Shown piece after piece: positions 55,979 to 64,000 of a DNA stretch of 64,000 nt. Every line of letters begins with the position of its first letter. The first letter of the stretch is position 1. This DNA is from Clostridium gelidum. GTDB lineage: Bacteria; Bacillota; Clostridia; Clostridiales; Clostridiaceae. Position numbers and translations under genes: made by a program. Location of the stretch: NCBI RefSeq assembly GCF_019977655.1, contig NZ_AP024849.1:3939001-4003000 (forward strand), given 5' to 3'. The notes below the pieces were generated by a model. It was not told where the DNA came from, did not search any database, and was given only the letters and a program-made list of their open reading frames with translations.

Positions 55979-57598
55979 TTAACCTAATCTATCTCTTAAT
56001 GCAAAATACATATTCTTTTTACTGAAATATTTATGAGCTTCCCATTTTGTTCTTACAGATTGTTTACATGCTAATATTTGTTTTTCTGTCGCCTCCTCAT
56101 ATTTCCATTTTGAATTTTTATTTATAAAACTGCTTCCATTGTAGATTGATTTATCTTGCACCAACTGCATTAATTCTAATAAATCTTTATTACTCTCTAT
56201 TAATTCTAAATTAAAATCATATCCTTTTAGTCTGGTATATTCAAAAGCTTGGAACTCTCCATCTATCTTAATAACATAATGATCTATATTGGAATTAGCA
56301 CTTAATATAGCAACATCTTCATATTGATTATTGTATTTGAAGCTTCCCATGAACCAATCAAAAGTTGAACTACTTAGAATATTATCAACTCTACTATTAA
56401 ATAACTCTATTTCCTGAAGCCTTAATCGCTCCTCTTCTTCCTCAATTCCCTTTTGTTCTTCAAGTAATCTTTCCTTTTCCTCTTTTTCATATTGCTTTCT
56501 TAATTTAGCTTCTTCTAATGTCTCACCATTTTCCATATCAAATATAGACTTGCAATTAACTAAATTGAACTTCTTTACATTATCGACTATATCCAATATC
56601 AAACAATTTTTTTTATTAGTCTCAGGACTTAATCTTAAACCACGTCCAAGCTGTTGTACATAAAGCATTTTAGACTTAGTTGGTCTTGCTAAAATTATAC
56701 AATCTACACTAGGTATATCTAATCCAATACTACATATATTCACATTTACCAGAACCTTAAATTTTCCACTTATAAAGTCTTCAAATACTTGTTTTCTTGC
56801 ATCCTTATCAACTGTAGAATCAATAGATTCACTAGATATTCCATTTAATTTGAAACAATTACTCAAATTAGTTGCATGATCAATGGATGTAGCAAACACT
56901 ATAGTTTGTTTCCTATCTTTTGCTTTTTCTATATATGATTTTACAATTAATTCATTTCTTGCAACATTATCAACTACCTCCGCTAAATCTCTTTGAACAA
57001 ATTCTCCACCTACTGTTTTTACATTACTTAAATCACAATCAGTTTGTATTGCAAAACACTTAGGCTCACATAAATACTTTTCTTCAATCATTTCTATTAA
57101 TTCTTTTTGATATACAAATCCATCAAATACTCCTTTTAGAGAATCGTTCCAAGGAGTTGCACTCATTCCAATAACTTTAACATTGTCACCAACTGCCTCT
57201 ATTATCTTTTTATACTGACTTATTGCAATATGACACTCATCTATCATTACAATATTAAAATTGCCTTTATTAAGTAGCTCTTCCATTCTATGACTCTTAG
57301 GATGTGTAAGGCTTTGTCTTGTTGCAATAATAATCTTTGCATTAGTTTCATTTATTTCGGCTTGTACACTTCCAACATCAACATTATCTCCACAAATAAT
57401 TTTCAGTTTATCTATAGTCTGTAGACGTAACTCTGTACTCATAACAACAATAAGAACTCTTCCTTTAGTTTCATTTGCAATTGCACTCATTATCACTGTT
57501 TTTCCTGAGCCAGTTGGTAAGTAACATATTTTCTTTTCTCCTATATTCATTTCTCTAACTTTATCTAAACATTCTATCTGATAAGGTCTTAATTTCAT
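55979..57598 (-). CDS. SF2 DEAD/DEAH-type helicase (SSL2-like)
   Basis: A 539-residue helicase. Motifs: Q-like MKLRPYQIECLDKV; Walker A CYLPTGSGKTVIMSA (about 28-40); Ia/Ib region; DEAH-type box VMIDECHIAI (about 135-145); SAT motif GMSATPW (about 165-171); motifs V/VI ICSIGLDIPSVDCII and QQLGRGLRLS (about 330-345). The C-terminus is a charged coiled coil plus a small extra domain. Helicases of this type unwind DNA or RNA in phage replication, recombination or transcription. AAAGGAG precedes the ATG. It is downstream of another SF2 helicase, across a 0.4-kb gap. Confidence 0.92.
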   Translation of the reverse strand: MKLRPYQIECLDKVREMNIGEKKICYLPTGSGKTVIMSAIANETKGRVLIVVMSTELRLQTIDKLKIICGDNVDVGSVQAEINETNAKIIIATRQSLTHPKSHRMEELLNKGNFNIVMIDECHIAISQYKKIIEAVGDNVKVIGMSATPWNDSLKGVFDGFVYQKELIEMIEEKYLCEPKCFAIQTDCDLSNVKTVGGEFVQRDLAEVVDNVARNELIVKSYIEKAKDRKQTIVFATSIDHATNLSNCFKLNGISSESIDSTVDKDARKQVFEDFISGKFKVLVNVNICSIGLDIPSVDCIILARPTKSKMLYVQQLGRGLRLSPETNKKNCLILDIVDNVKKFNLVNCKSIFDMENGETLEEAKLRKQYEKEEKERLLEEQKGIEEEEERLRLQEIELFNSRVDNILSSSTFDWFMGSFKYNNQYEDVAILSANSNIDHYVIKIDGEFQAFEYTRLKGYDFNLELIESNKDLLELMQLVQDKSIYNGSSFINKNSKWKYEEATEKQILACKQSVRTKWEAHKYFSKKNMYFALRDRLG

Positions 57599-57606
57599 TT
57601 ATTATT

Positions 57607-58003
57607 CTTCTCCTTTCATATTGACGTTCTTTTCTTTTGTTTCTACCAACCTATAACGATAGGGTTTCGTAAACTCAACCGACTATCCTAATAGCCTAGC
57701 CGACAAAAGAAAGCCACTAGGGCAAAAGAAAAACGGCTTGTTATCAATTTATTTTGATTTTATTTACACAACAAAAAAAGATAAGCCTTATTGACTTACC
57801 TATAATAATTTTCTATATTTATTTGCATTTAAAATATGAATTTTATCAACTTTTATATTGACTTATTCAATCAATATATGTTATTCTTAATTATTTGGGG
57901 TAACAATATGGCATTAACCTATTATAGAGTTAAATTACTCTTATAAGTATTGATATAACTAGCTTTATAAAAATTGCTTTCCATAATTTTTCCCCAATAT
58001 GTA
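57607..58003. other. Structured 0.4-kb gap between the two helicase genes
   Basis: No gene. AACCTAT-AACG-ATAGGGTT (57650-57668) is a strong hairpin. CTAT-CCTA-ATAG lies near 57684-57694, and GGCTAG/CTAGCC-type pairings lie around 57690-57720. TTTTCTTTTG-like runs occur three times (about 57627, 57703 and 57722). At about 57766 a TTTTTTTGTTGTGTAAATAAAA box follows a weak hairpin (minus strand). This may be a leader or a control region. Confidence 0.45.
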
Positions 58004-59521
58004 TTATTCAACTATTCCATCTATAACCATCCAATATGTTTTATCTCTATTAGGATTAATTGAACCATCTTCTAAATTTCTATTTCTATCTCTATCTTTC
58101 ATTAATGACATTTGAAAATTTACTTGAAGATATGCATTTAATTGTTTAGGCGATGATTGTTGCCTGTTTCTTTTATCTCTTATATCAATCATGTCAATTA
58201 ATTTCTTTTGTTGATCATCTTTTGAATCCTTAAATAATTTTTCACACTTTATATCTTCTAAATATAATTCCAATTCACTTTTTAGTTTCATTTTTTCTAA
58301 TTCTTCTAAGTCAATAACATTTGTCATAGTATCACCTAACCTTTGTAAAAATAATTCTTTATACGTAATTAACTCCATAGTTGCAATGTCAGAACTATCA
58401 CATATCATTTTCCAATAAGCTAATTTATTATATTTTCTTTTATCACCTTCATTATAAATGTACGGTGTATGAAAATCCCTATCCTGTCCATATTTTTCTT
58501 CAAATTCTTTTCTTTGTTCAACAAATAATTCTACCGGATTATAATTTTTATTAAGTCCACCTTTGAAGCTTCCAATAGCCTTCTTACTATAATTTCTTAT
58601 ATAAAATGTGCAAGTGTCATTATCATCTATTTTTCTTTTTCTACCTAAACATTGTTGAGCAGATTCTAAATCGAAAACGTCACAAATAATATGTTTTACA
58701 TTTTTATCTCTAATATCTATTCCATTATCAAGAGCTTTAGTTGTAATAAGTATCCTTTTATCAAATGTAATTAAATCTCTGCTATGCCCTTTTATACAAT
58801 CAACATCATTTAATTCTTTAGCTTGTGTATTTTTACTATGCGTACTACATCTAAAAATACAATTATCTTTAAATTGTTTATATACTTCGATGGCAAAATC
58901 AGTTGAGTTGACAAAATATATAACTTTATCATCTGTAGTAGTTAAAATATGATTTATAATATCAAATACATCACATTTTTCTTTGAAAAACTTACATTCT
59001 TTCACATAATCATAACTGTAAGGTATTATATACTCATGTTCTTCCTTGACAATCTCATCAACTTTTAATTTATTGAATATATTTTCAGCAGTACCACTCA
59101 TAAATATTTTGCAACTATCTTTTTGATCTATTATCCAATCATATGTAAGGTCTGTATATTTATTGAACATTGCATCTGATAATACGTAATGCCACTCATC
59201 ACATGCAATAAAATTATAACGTGATATATTTTGTTTTTCTTTTAACTTACTTTGTAAAGTCTGATATAACATTACTTCTATGTTATGCAATCCTTCTTCT
59301 TTAACTTCTAATAATACCTGCTGATATAATGCTGTCCTATTGCATAAGAATAATATTGACTTAAAATTATCCTCAGCATATGTATGTAAATTATTTTCAA
59401 TCAAATATGTTTTTCCACTTCCTGTTGCTCCATTTAGAATTACATTATCTGTTCCCCAACTTTCAATTACATCTTCAGTTATTACATCATTAAATTTTGT
59501 TCCTATATCAAAATCTATCAT
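58004..59521 (-). CDS. SF2-type helicase/ATPase (phage)
   Basis: A 505-residue protein. Walker A is VILNGATGSGKTYLIENN (about 27-44); the DExH-like box is NFIACDEWHYVLSDA (about 105-119); SGTAEN (about 142-147) corresponds to motif III; LITTKALDNGIDIRDKNVKH (about 258-277) and QQCLGRKRKID (about 290-300) correspond to motifs V and VI. It resembles poxvirus- or phage-type SF2 helicases rather than a named housekeeping enzyme. The C-terminal 150 residues are charged and unique. AAGGA precedes the ATG. It is immediately downstream of the small gene at 59539. Confidence 0.85.
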   Translation of the reverse strand: MIDFDIGTKFNDVITEDVIESWGTDNVILNGATGSGKTYLIENNLHTYAEDNFKSILFLCNRTALYQQVLLEVKEEGLHNIEVMLYQTLQSKLKEKQNISRYNFIACDEWHYVLSDAMFNKYTDLTYDWIIDQKDSCKIFMSGTAENIFNKLKVDEIVKEEHEYIIPYSYDYVKECKFFKEKCDVFDIINHILTTTDDKVIYFVNSTDFAIEVYKQFKDNCIFRCSTHSKNTQAKELNDVDCIKGHSRDLITFDKRILITTKALDNGIDIRDKNVKHIICDVFDLESAQQCLGRKRKIDDNDTCTFYIRNYSKKAIGSFKGGLNKNYNPVELFVEQRKEFEEKYGQDRDFHTPYIYNEGDKRKYNKLAYWKMICDSSDIATMELITYKELFLQRLGDTMTNVIDLEELEKMKLKSELELYLEDIKCEKLFKDSKDDQQKKLIDMIDIRDKRNRQQSSPKQLNAYLQVNFQMSLMKDRDRNRNLEDGSINPNRDKTYWMVIDGIVE

Positions 59522-59538
59522 AAAAAAATCTATCCTTC

Positions 59539-59724
59539 CTAATTGTTATTTTTTACATTTCTTACCAGTGTTAGTATTTTTCTAAATTTATCATTATCCT
59601 TAAAGCTATAAACTTTCTTAGTTGAGTCAAATTTATTATCAAATATATAAAAAGGTTCTTGCAATAGATAACTTACTGTTATAGCTAAATTTTTACTTTC
59701 CATTATATAGAAATCTTTGTTCAT
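59539..59724 (-). CDS. Small phage hypothetical protein (61 aa)
   Basis: A mixed alpha/beta small protein (MNKDFYIMESKNLAITVSYL ... KFRKILTLVRNVKNNN) of unknown role. The ribosome site AAAGGA is about 12 bases before the ATG. It lies between the RNA polymerase gene and the helicase, 17 bases from the latter. Its leader holds copy A of the repeated structured element. Confidence 0.55.
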   Translation of the reverse strand: MNKDFYIMESKNLAITVSYLLQEPFYIFDNKFDSTKKVYSFKDNDKFRKILTLVRNVKNNN

Positions 59725-59770
59725 ATATTGTCACTATCCTTTCATAATTAATTTGGTTAGTGTTTTTCCA

Positions 59771-59818
59771 CTTTCCACAACATCAGGTGTAGGGGAAGCG
59801 GTAGTGCACCCCTATCAC
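59771..59818. ncRNA. Repeated structured element, copy A
   Basis: It starts with the same 18-mer as copy B (55591). GTG-TAGGGG (59787-59795) pairs with CCCCTA-(T)-CAC (59809-59818) around a 13-base loop containing AGCGGTAG. It is 15 bases past the RNA polymerase stop and about 47 bases before the next start. See copy B for the covariation. Confidence 0.55.
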
Positions 59819-59832
59819 CCTTATTAATTGGT

Positions 59833-61305
59833 TTATATATTTTCATAAATCATTGTTACACTATTATTGTTTTTACCAGTAATCGTATAATCAATAACTT
59901 TTAATACTTGTCCATCAGCTAAATCCTTTTTCTCATAGTCAAAAATATATCCTATGTCTGTATTGTCAACTGTTCTAAACAAATGTTTATTATCTACATA
60001 CATTTCATCTGTAATTTCTAGACCTTTATATCCACCTATTCTTATTTCATCACCTTGTCCAGTTTTCTTTAATAACTTCTTTTTTAATTTCTTCATTTCA
60101 TCTTCTTCAGCTATTACATCAGTATTTTCTATTTTTGAATATTTCTTAAACATCCAATCAATTGTACCCTCTGCATCTTCTTTATAAGTTACTAAATCCG
60201 CCATGTTTCTTTCTTCTACCTTTGTTTTTAAAACATTCCATAAAAATGTTAGTATAAATCTAACAGCAACACTTTTAATATCTTTTAAAGTAGCAACAGC
60301 ACCTTCATTACTGATATCAATACTCTCTATTGCATCTAATGTACTTTTATCTAATAAATTCAATTTCATATTATTATCTGATACATTCCCATCATCTTTT
60401 TTCTTAGCTTCTAATAACTCATTTCTTTTCTCTTTATATAATTCATAAATGTACTGCAATTCTTCATTTACTTCTCCATCATCACAGTTATAATCCATTA
60501 ATTTTATTAATTTAGAACTATTTTCTTGTCCTTTCATGGTTTTAATATCATCTATTAAAAGCACTTCAACTATATATTTGCATAGCTTATCCATCACATT
60601 ACTTTCTTTTCTAACGTTCTTTTCCTCTCCATTTTTTATCCATCTAAGTACATCTTTACAATTTTCAATATTCTTATTACCATTATCTTTACAACTACAT
60701 TTATCTAAATAATGCATAAAAACAGGTTTCTTTATATATTTGTATTTCTCTAGTTTCTCCATAACTTCTTCTGGAATTGGTGTTAAACTCTTAGGCATGT
60801 CAATTGCTAACTGAGAGGCATATAAAATATTAAAGAAATCTTCTTTGTGTTTATAGAATAATTGCTTTAAGAAATCTCTTTGTGATGGGTTATTAAATCT
60901 TTCTAATTCTAGGATATCTCTTTCTTTGTCAGTTTTCATTTCATTAAATTTATCTTTAAATTCTTTATTCCAAACTTTCTTTTGTTCCTTCTCTGTATCT
61001 TCATTTATTTCATATCCTTTATGCTCAAAATAAAAGTTCTTAAGTTGATTATATGTATACGCATTTTTATGATCCATTATTATATTATCTAAGCGTGTTA
61101 TCTCTGCACATAATTTACTATTAGATACAGCAATCGAACCAATCATATTTCCGCTAGAATCTATTATGTCTTGAACTAATTGTTCTCTGGTAAACTCATG
61201 TTCAACACTATCTCCATCATCTTTATTTATAAATGGATACTCCTCTTTAATTACGCAATCATATAATGTTGTATTTTCAATTAAACCAAAACCATCTCCA
61301 TCTAA
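59833..61305 (-). CDS. Phage RNA polymerase (YonO/RdRP-like), 3' exon
   Basis: This is the second exon of the split polymerase gene (490 residues plus stop). It opens LDGDGFGLIENTTLYD, which supplies the last four residues of the catalytic DLDGD motif; the first Asp is the last codon of the 5' exon. Phase is exact (0). The frame from ATG 61146 (MIGSIAVSNS) is only part of this exon and has no ribosome site. The remainder is helical with few known motifs (for example NMADLVTYKEDAEGTIDWMF). The DxDGD aspartates bind the catalytic Mg2+ in two-barrel RNA polymerases. Assignment rests on the motif, the size and the 5' exon. Confidence 0.8.
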   Translation of the reverse strand, partial: LDGDGFGLIENTTLYDCVIKEEYPFINKDDGDSVEHEFTREQLVQDIIDSSGNMIGSIAVSNSKLCAEITRLDNIIMDHKNAYTYNQLKNFYFEHKGYEINEDTEKEQKKVWNKEFKDKFNEMKTDKERDILELERFNNPSQRDFLKQLFYKHKEDFFNILYASQLAIDMPKSLTPIPEEVMEKLEKYKYIKKPVFMHYLDKCSCKDNGNKNIENCKDVLRWIKNGEEKNVRKESNVMDKLCKYIVEVLLIDDIKTMKGQENSSKLIKLMDYNCDDGEVNEELQYIYELYKEKRNELLEAKKKDDGNVSDNNMKLNLLDKSTLDAIESIDISNEGAVATLKDIKSVAVRFILTFLWNVLKTKVEERNMADLVTYKEDAEGTIDWMFKKYSKIENTDVIAEEDEMKKLKKKLLKKTGQGDEIRIGGYKGLEITDEMYVDNKHLFRTVDNTDIGYIFDYEKKDLADGQVLKVIDYTITGKNNNSVTMIYENI

Positions 61306-61618
61306 CCTTACATACCCTAGCTTTCGCTATACTTTAACTAAGTTTTTCAACTTAGGGAGTAGACTATCTCTTCACCTCATATGAGGGCTAGGCACTACGG
61401 ATTTGGACTTTCACCACGCTTTAATCCTCTTAGAGTTAATAACTCAGTTTAGTCGTTACACCTTCCTAATTACTTAGGCTTGGCACGGTATTATCATGCA
61501 AATTATTTTTAATTCGTTTAGACTTTCACCGTTAGCATATATTTCTATACACACCCTAATTTATAGGTTCACCTAGTTTATTTACTACACATTACTGCAT
61601 AGGCAGACTAATATGTCA
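61306..61618 (-). other. Group I self-splicing intron in the RNA polymerase gene
   Basis: A 313-nt ORF-less intron. P1: exon GCAGAU pairs with intron GUCUGC, ending in the U.G wobble at the 5' splice site (61619/61618). P4: ACGGT pairs with ACCGT (in CTAACGGTGAAAGTC and ATACCGTGCCAAG). P7: GACTA in GTGTAACGACTA (61450-61462) pairs with TAGTC in GAGATAGTC (about 61361-61373). The last base is G (61306). Removing it fuses the two exons in frame and rebuilds DLDGD. Subgroup looks IA-like. It encodes no homing nuclease. Confidence 0.88.
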
Positions 61619-63220
61619 ATCTGCTGTTGAAGCCTGAAAAAGTGCATCATCAAATCCATTAAAGAATACTAACTCCGGTGTATAATCTTTTAACCAGATA
61701 TCCAATTTATCAGATAATGTTATTTGTTTTATTTCTTGATATAAAGCTATTGGATTTCTATAAAAAACTCTATTGCCTATTTCTCCTGCTATATAAAATT
61801 CATGCTCACATAGTCCGTTATTTCCTCTCTCTCTAGTCATTAACCAGTTACAATAACACGTTGGGTCTAATGCGCCTAACTTATATCCTCCTTTAAGATA
61901 CATTTTTCCGCCTGCTAGTTGTTTGATTTTCTTATTAACTGTTTCAGCTATAGCTCTTTCTACACTTCTTAAAGTTAATGCTTTCTCTCCCATTTTCTTT
62001 AATAAGAAATCCAATTTATTGGTTATTGTTGTTTCTCCACTTTCACTTGCTATATCACCCATAGATATTCTTATTTCATCAATATTTTCTTTATCTATAC
62101 TTGCTAACTTCTTATAATATTTAATTGTATCTTGAGCCATTTCAGTTAAATCATCACTAGTGCAACAACAATTTTGTAATACCTGATAATTAACTTTAGT
62201 ATGTGTTTTTAATTTCTTGGGATCATGATTTACTTTAGTTACATATAGGCTGTTTAATATACTTAAATAAGCCTTGTACTGCTTTTTAGAATATTCTTTA
62301 TCAATTATAGCCTGCCAATCTTCTCCTTCTTCTATAGTCCAATTCTTAATCCATTTGACCATAGATTTATTTAAAATCAAATCTGCTTTATCTATGTCTC
62401 TCCAGCAACAAAATATATCTTTTATTTCATATACACCATTTCTTTTTCTAAAATAATCAGTATCTTTTTCGTAGGTATTTTTCATATAATCTGCGAAATC
62501 AAACCTTAATACCAAACCTTTAACTGCAAGTGCTTTATACTGTCTAATCACTGCAAAATCAATTCTATAATCAAGATTCATCTCTTTAGCTATTATCTCT
62601 GCCATGTGGTTGCTCATTAATCCGCCACCATCATTTAAGACATGTTCCCTTTCAAAATTATCTACTTCTTTAAATTCTCCATTTTCTAATATGGTGTAAT
62701 TATTTTTATATGAATAGCTCCCTTCATCAACTATAACTATGTTTGGCACATAATCTATTTTAGTTGTACCACTTGTAGCCAATCCCATTCTAGCAACTAT
62801 ATCCTTAACCAAGCACATCTTTTTCTTTTCATCTTCCCATGTTTTTATCTTATCTCCACTTAATATCATTTCTAATATTGAAACAAATTCTTTTTCTGCT
62901 GAATTAATAAATAGATATTCAGTCTTATATTCTTGTTCATCATCTTCACTATCTGCTGATTCTTCCTTCTTTTGCATAGAAGGACTTGTTATAAGCTGTA
63001 CATATTTCACTCCATTATATTCAATTCCATTTTGCAGTTGGTCTAGTTCCTGACCTTCTGTTAATATTACTTTAATGATGTTTTTTAAATGTTCATCTTT
63101 TCTGAATTTCTTTCCTCCATAAATTTCATAAGCCCTAAATACAAAGTTATTTGCAAGTGCTACCTCTTTTATTAATTTTCCATTTTTAACATAATCTATT
63201 ATTAATCTTTGTTTAATCAT
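61619..63220 (-). CDS. Phage RNA polymerase (YonO/RdRP-like), 5' exon
   Basis: The first 534 residues of a 1024-residue spliced protein. The start at 63220 (MIKQRLIIDY) is 8 bases after GGAGG; a TTG at 63235 is in frame but overlaps that site. Unspliced, the frame stops at TGA 61616. Near the end, GNRVFYRNPIALYQEI followed about 35 residues later by DDALFQASTAD-LDGD mirrors the R-x-P ... NADFDGD spacing of the beta-prime double-psi barrel and of cellular RdRP/YonO enzymes. The product would be a single-subunit RNA polymerase transcribing phage genes (by analogy with SPbeta YonO). The N-terminal region is otherwise unrecognised. Confidence 0.82.
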
Positions 63221-63244
63221 ATATTCTTCCTCCAATTATTTTTA

Positions 63245-63345
63245 TACAAGAACAAAATTGTTCTCAGTTGATATCGTACTTACATTTGTGCCATGATGAC
63301 CTGAAACATGGTTACACCTGTGCACCTTGCTAAAATAGCAAGACC
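63245..63345 (-). promoter_or_regulatory. Structured leader upstream of the RNA polymerase gene
   Basis: Three hairpins in the 178-base leader: CTTGCTA/TAGCAAG (63326-63342), CCATG...CATGG (63291-63311) and GAACAATTTTGTTC (63250-63263). The last is followed on the minus strand by TTGTATAAAAATA, a variant of the shared terminator-linked box. The elements may terminate upstream transcription and set expression of the polymerase; no known riboswitch class is recognised. Confidence 0.45.
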
Positions 63346-63398
63346 TTTTGTAAGTTTAAGTTGTTAGTATATAAGAATAGATACTTATCTCCTATTAA

Positions 63399-63869
63399 TC
63401 ACTGCCACATATTAGTTAAACTTTTCAATGCAGCTTCTTCTGGATTAATTTCTTCCTTATTGCCTACATCAGCTATTTCATTATCTGATTCATCAAATTC
63501 TATTTTAAATGGTTGTGCCTTGTTATTAGTTGTGCTATTATTACCCAACTTATTATCATTTACAGCACATTCACTTACTACTTGCTTATCAGTTGATATG
63601 TTATTGTTGGTCATTGAATTGTCATTTACTACGCTGTTTATAGGTACTTGATTATCATTTACTATGCAACTATTGATTATATGTTGTGTATTTACTTGCA
63701 AATTGTTATTCACTATATACTGATATAAAATCTCTTTAATAGTTCCACTTTCATTATATTGAGCATTAAGAAAGTCAAGAATGACCTTCTCTTTTGGATT
63801 TAATGAATTTAAAATAAAAGGATGTCGACTGCTTGTAGCACATTTTTTTCTTTTCTTATTTTCTTCCAT
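63399..63869 (-). CDS. ParR-like partition/DNA-binding protein with Asn-rich repeats
   Basis: A 156-residue protein. The N-terminal region PKEKVILDFLNAQYNESGTI followed by KEILYQYI (about 26-52) resembles the ribbon-helix-helix end of plasmid ParR proteins (K-x-x-I-L-D-x-L-N-x-Q-x-N-x-S-x-T-I). The middle is a low-complexity array built on NDN/VNDN/TNN repeats (about 63-120). The acidic tail (EFDESDNEIADVGNKEEINP) could be the filament-binding end. It starts 22 bases past the stop of a ParM-like fragment, with GAGGTG as ribosome site. ParM/ParR pairing is the usual order. Confidence 0.5.
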   Translation of the reverse strand: MEENKKRKKCATSSRHPFILNSLNPKEKVILDFLNAQYNESGTIKEILYQYIVNNNLQVNTQHIINSCIVNDNQVPINSVVNDNSMTNNNISTDKQVVSECAVNDNKLGNNSTTNNKAQPFKIEFDESDNEIADVGNKEEINPEEAALKSLTNMWQ

Positions 63870-63891
63870 TAAAATTCACCTCTATTTTACT

Positions 63892-64000
63892 CCCAATATT
63901 TGCTTACCTAATAACATTGCACCCAGCATATTACTTTTGATAGGATTTTCATGAAGTCTACAATTTTGTGGCAACTTAGTTTTTATTATTTCACCTAGAA
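63892..64000 (-). CDS. C-terminal fragment of a probable actin-like ParM protein
   Basis: The last 36 residues are visible: LGEIIKTKLPQNCRLHENPI followed by KSNMLGAMLLGKQILGVK and TAG. The pattern NPI-x-SN-x-LG-x-x-LLGK matches the C-terminus of ParM/Alp-type segregation actins (x-P-x-x-SN-x-x-G-x-x-x-x-G). The rest lies beyond the window. The following gene is ParR-like. Identification is tentative because only the tail is seen. Confidence 0.4.

Noticed and set aside
59771..59818. Hammerhead ribozyme suggested by CTGATG in the repeated element
   Set aside because: The core CUGANGA is not satisfied (U follows CUGAUG) and no matching GAAA-stem-cleavage arrangement is present.
61146..61200. 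Independent gene starting MIGSIAVSNS
   Set aside because: No ribosome site; the frame continues upstream without stop to the intron boundary, so it is an exon, not a gene start.
61306..61618. Possible tRNA cluster or frameshifted pseudogene between the two large ORFs
   Set aside because: No cloverleaf was found, and the two ORFs are in exact phase once the predicted intron is removed. P1, P4 and P7 pairings fit a group I intron far better.
63545..63700. CRISPR-like short repeats
   Set aside because: The repeats are codon-level NDN/TNN repeats in an open frame, too short and irregular for CRISPR.

Overview
The window is very AT-rich, with strong AGGAGG-type ribosome sites, RND/TolC-like efflux genes, an [Fe] hydrogenase-like sensor, FliB, soluble and membrane chemotaxis receptors and XhlA-type phage genes. 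This points to a motile, anaerobic, low-GC Gram-positive of the genus Clostridium (sensu stricto). The species cannot be fixed from the sequence. No rRNA, tRNA or CRISPR array was seen.

Layout. (1) 1-23 kb is chromosomal. It holds a truncated membrane chemotaxis receptor, a three-gene RND efflux operon (TolC-like, adaptor, pump) with a divergent TetR regulator, and a nested insertion-sequence island (an ISLre2-like element that appears to sit inside an IS1182-like element). After these come a hydrogenase-like sensor kinase, a secreted HExxH protein, a small membrane protein with an SPFH protein, a periplasmic-binding/PAS/GGDEF/EAL protein, a FIST sensor paired with a soluble chemotaxis receptor, and fliB. 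(2) 23-37.6 kb is an accessory island read almost wholly from the minus strand. It contains helicase debris, many orphan genes each closed by its own terminator, a DUF4209 protein, an HExxH protein, a McrBC-like pair (AAA+ motor plus DUF2357/PD-(D/E)XK nuclease) and a small serine recombinase with repeated sites upstream. (3) 38-42 kb looks chromosomal again: CorA, a DUF4829 lipoprotein and a secreted amidase-domain protein. (4) 42.8-64 kb is a phage or prophage, all on the minus strand and running off the right edge. In transcription order it carries a ParM-like C-terminus, a ParR-like protein, a large RNA polymerase of the YonO/RdRP type, two SF2 helicases, small genes, a GIY-YIG nuclease, tail/baseplate genes, a 2146-residue tape measure protein and a frameshifted XhlA.

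The most notable item is the phage RNA polymerase. Its gene is split by a 313-nt ORF-less group I intron (61306-61618). The predicted 5' splice site has a perfect 6-bp P1 ending in U.G, and joining the exons rebuilds the catalytic DLDGD motif exactly at the junction (residues 534-538 of a 1024-residue product). The same region has a twice-repeated hairpin element with compensatory base changes (55591-55636 and 59771-59818). It also has recurring terminators followed by a shared TTTTTTGTTRYRY-AAAAATA-like box just upstream of phage genes, which could be signals for this polymerase. That last link is inference.
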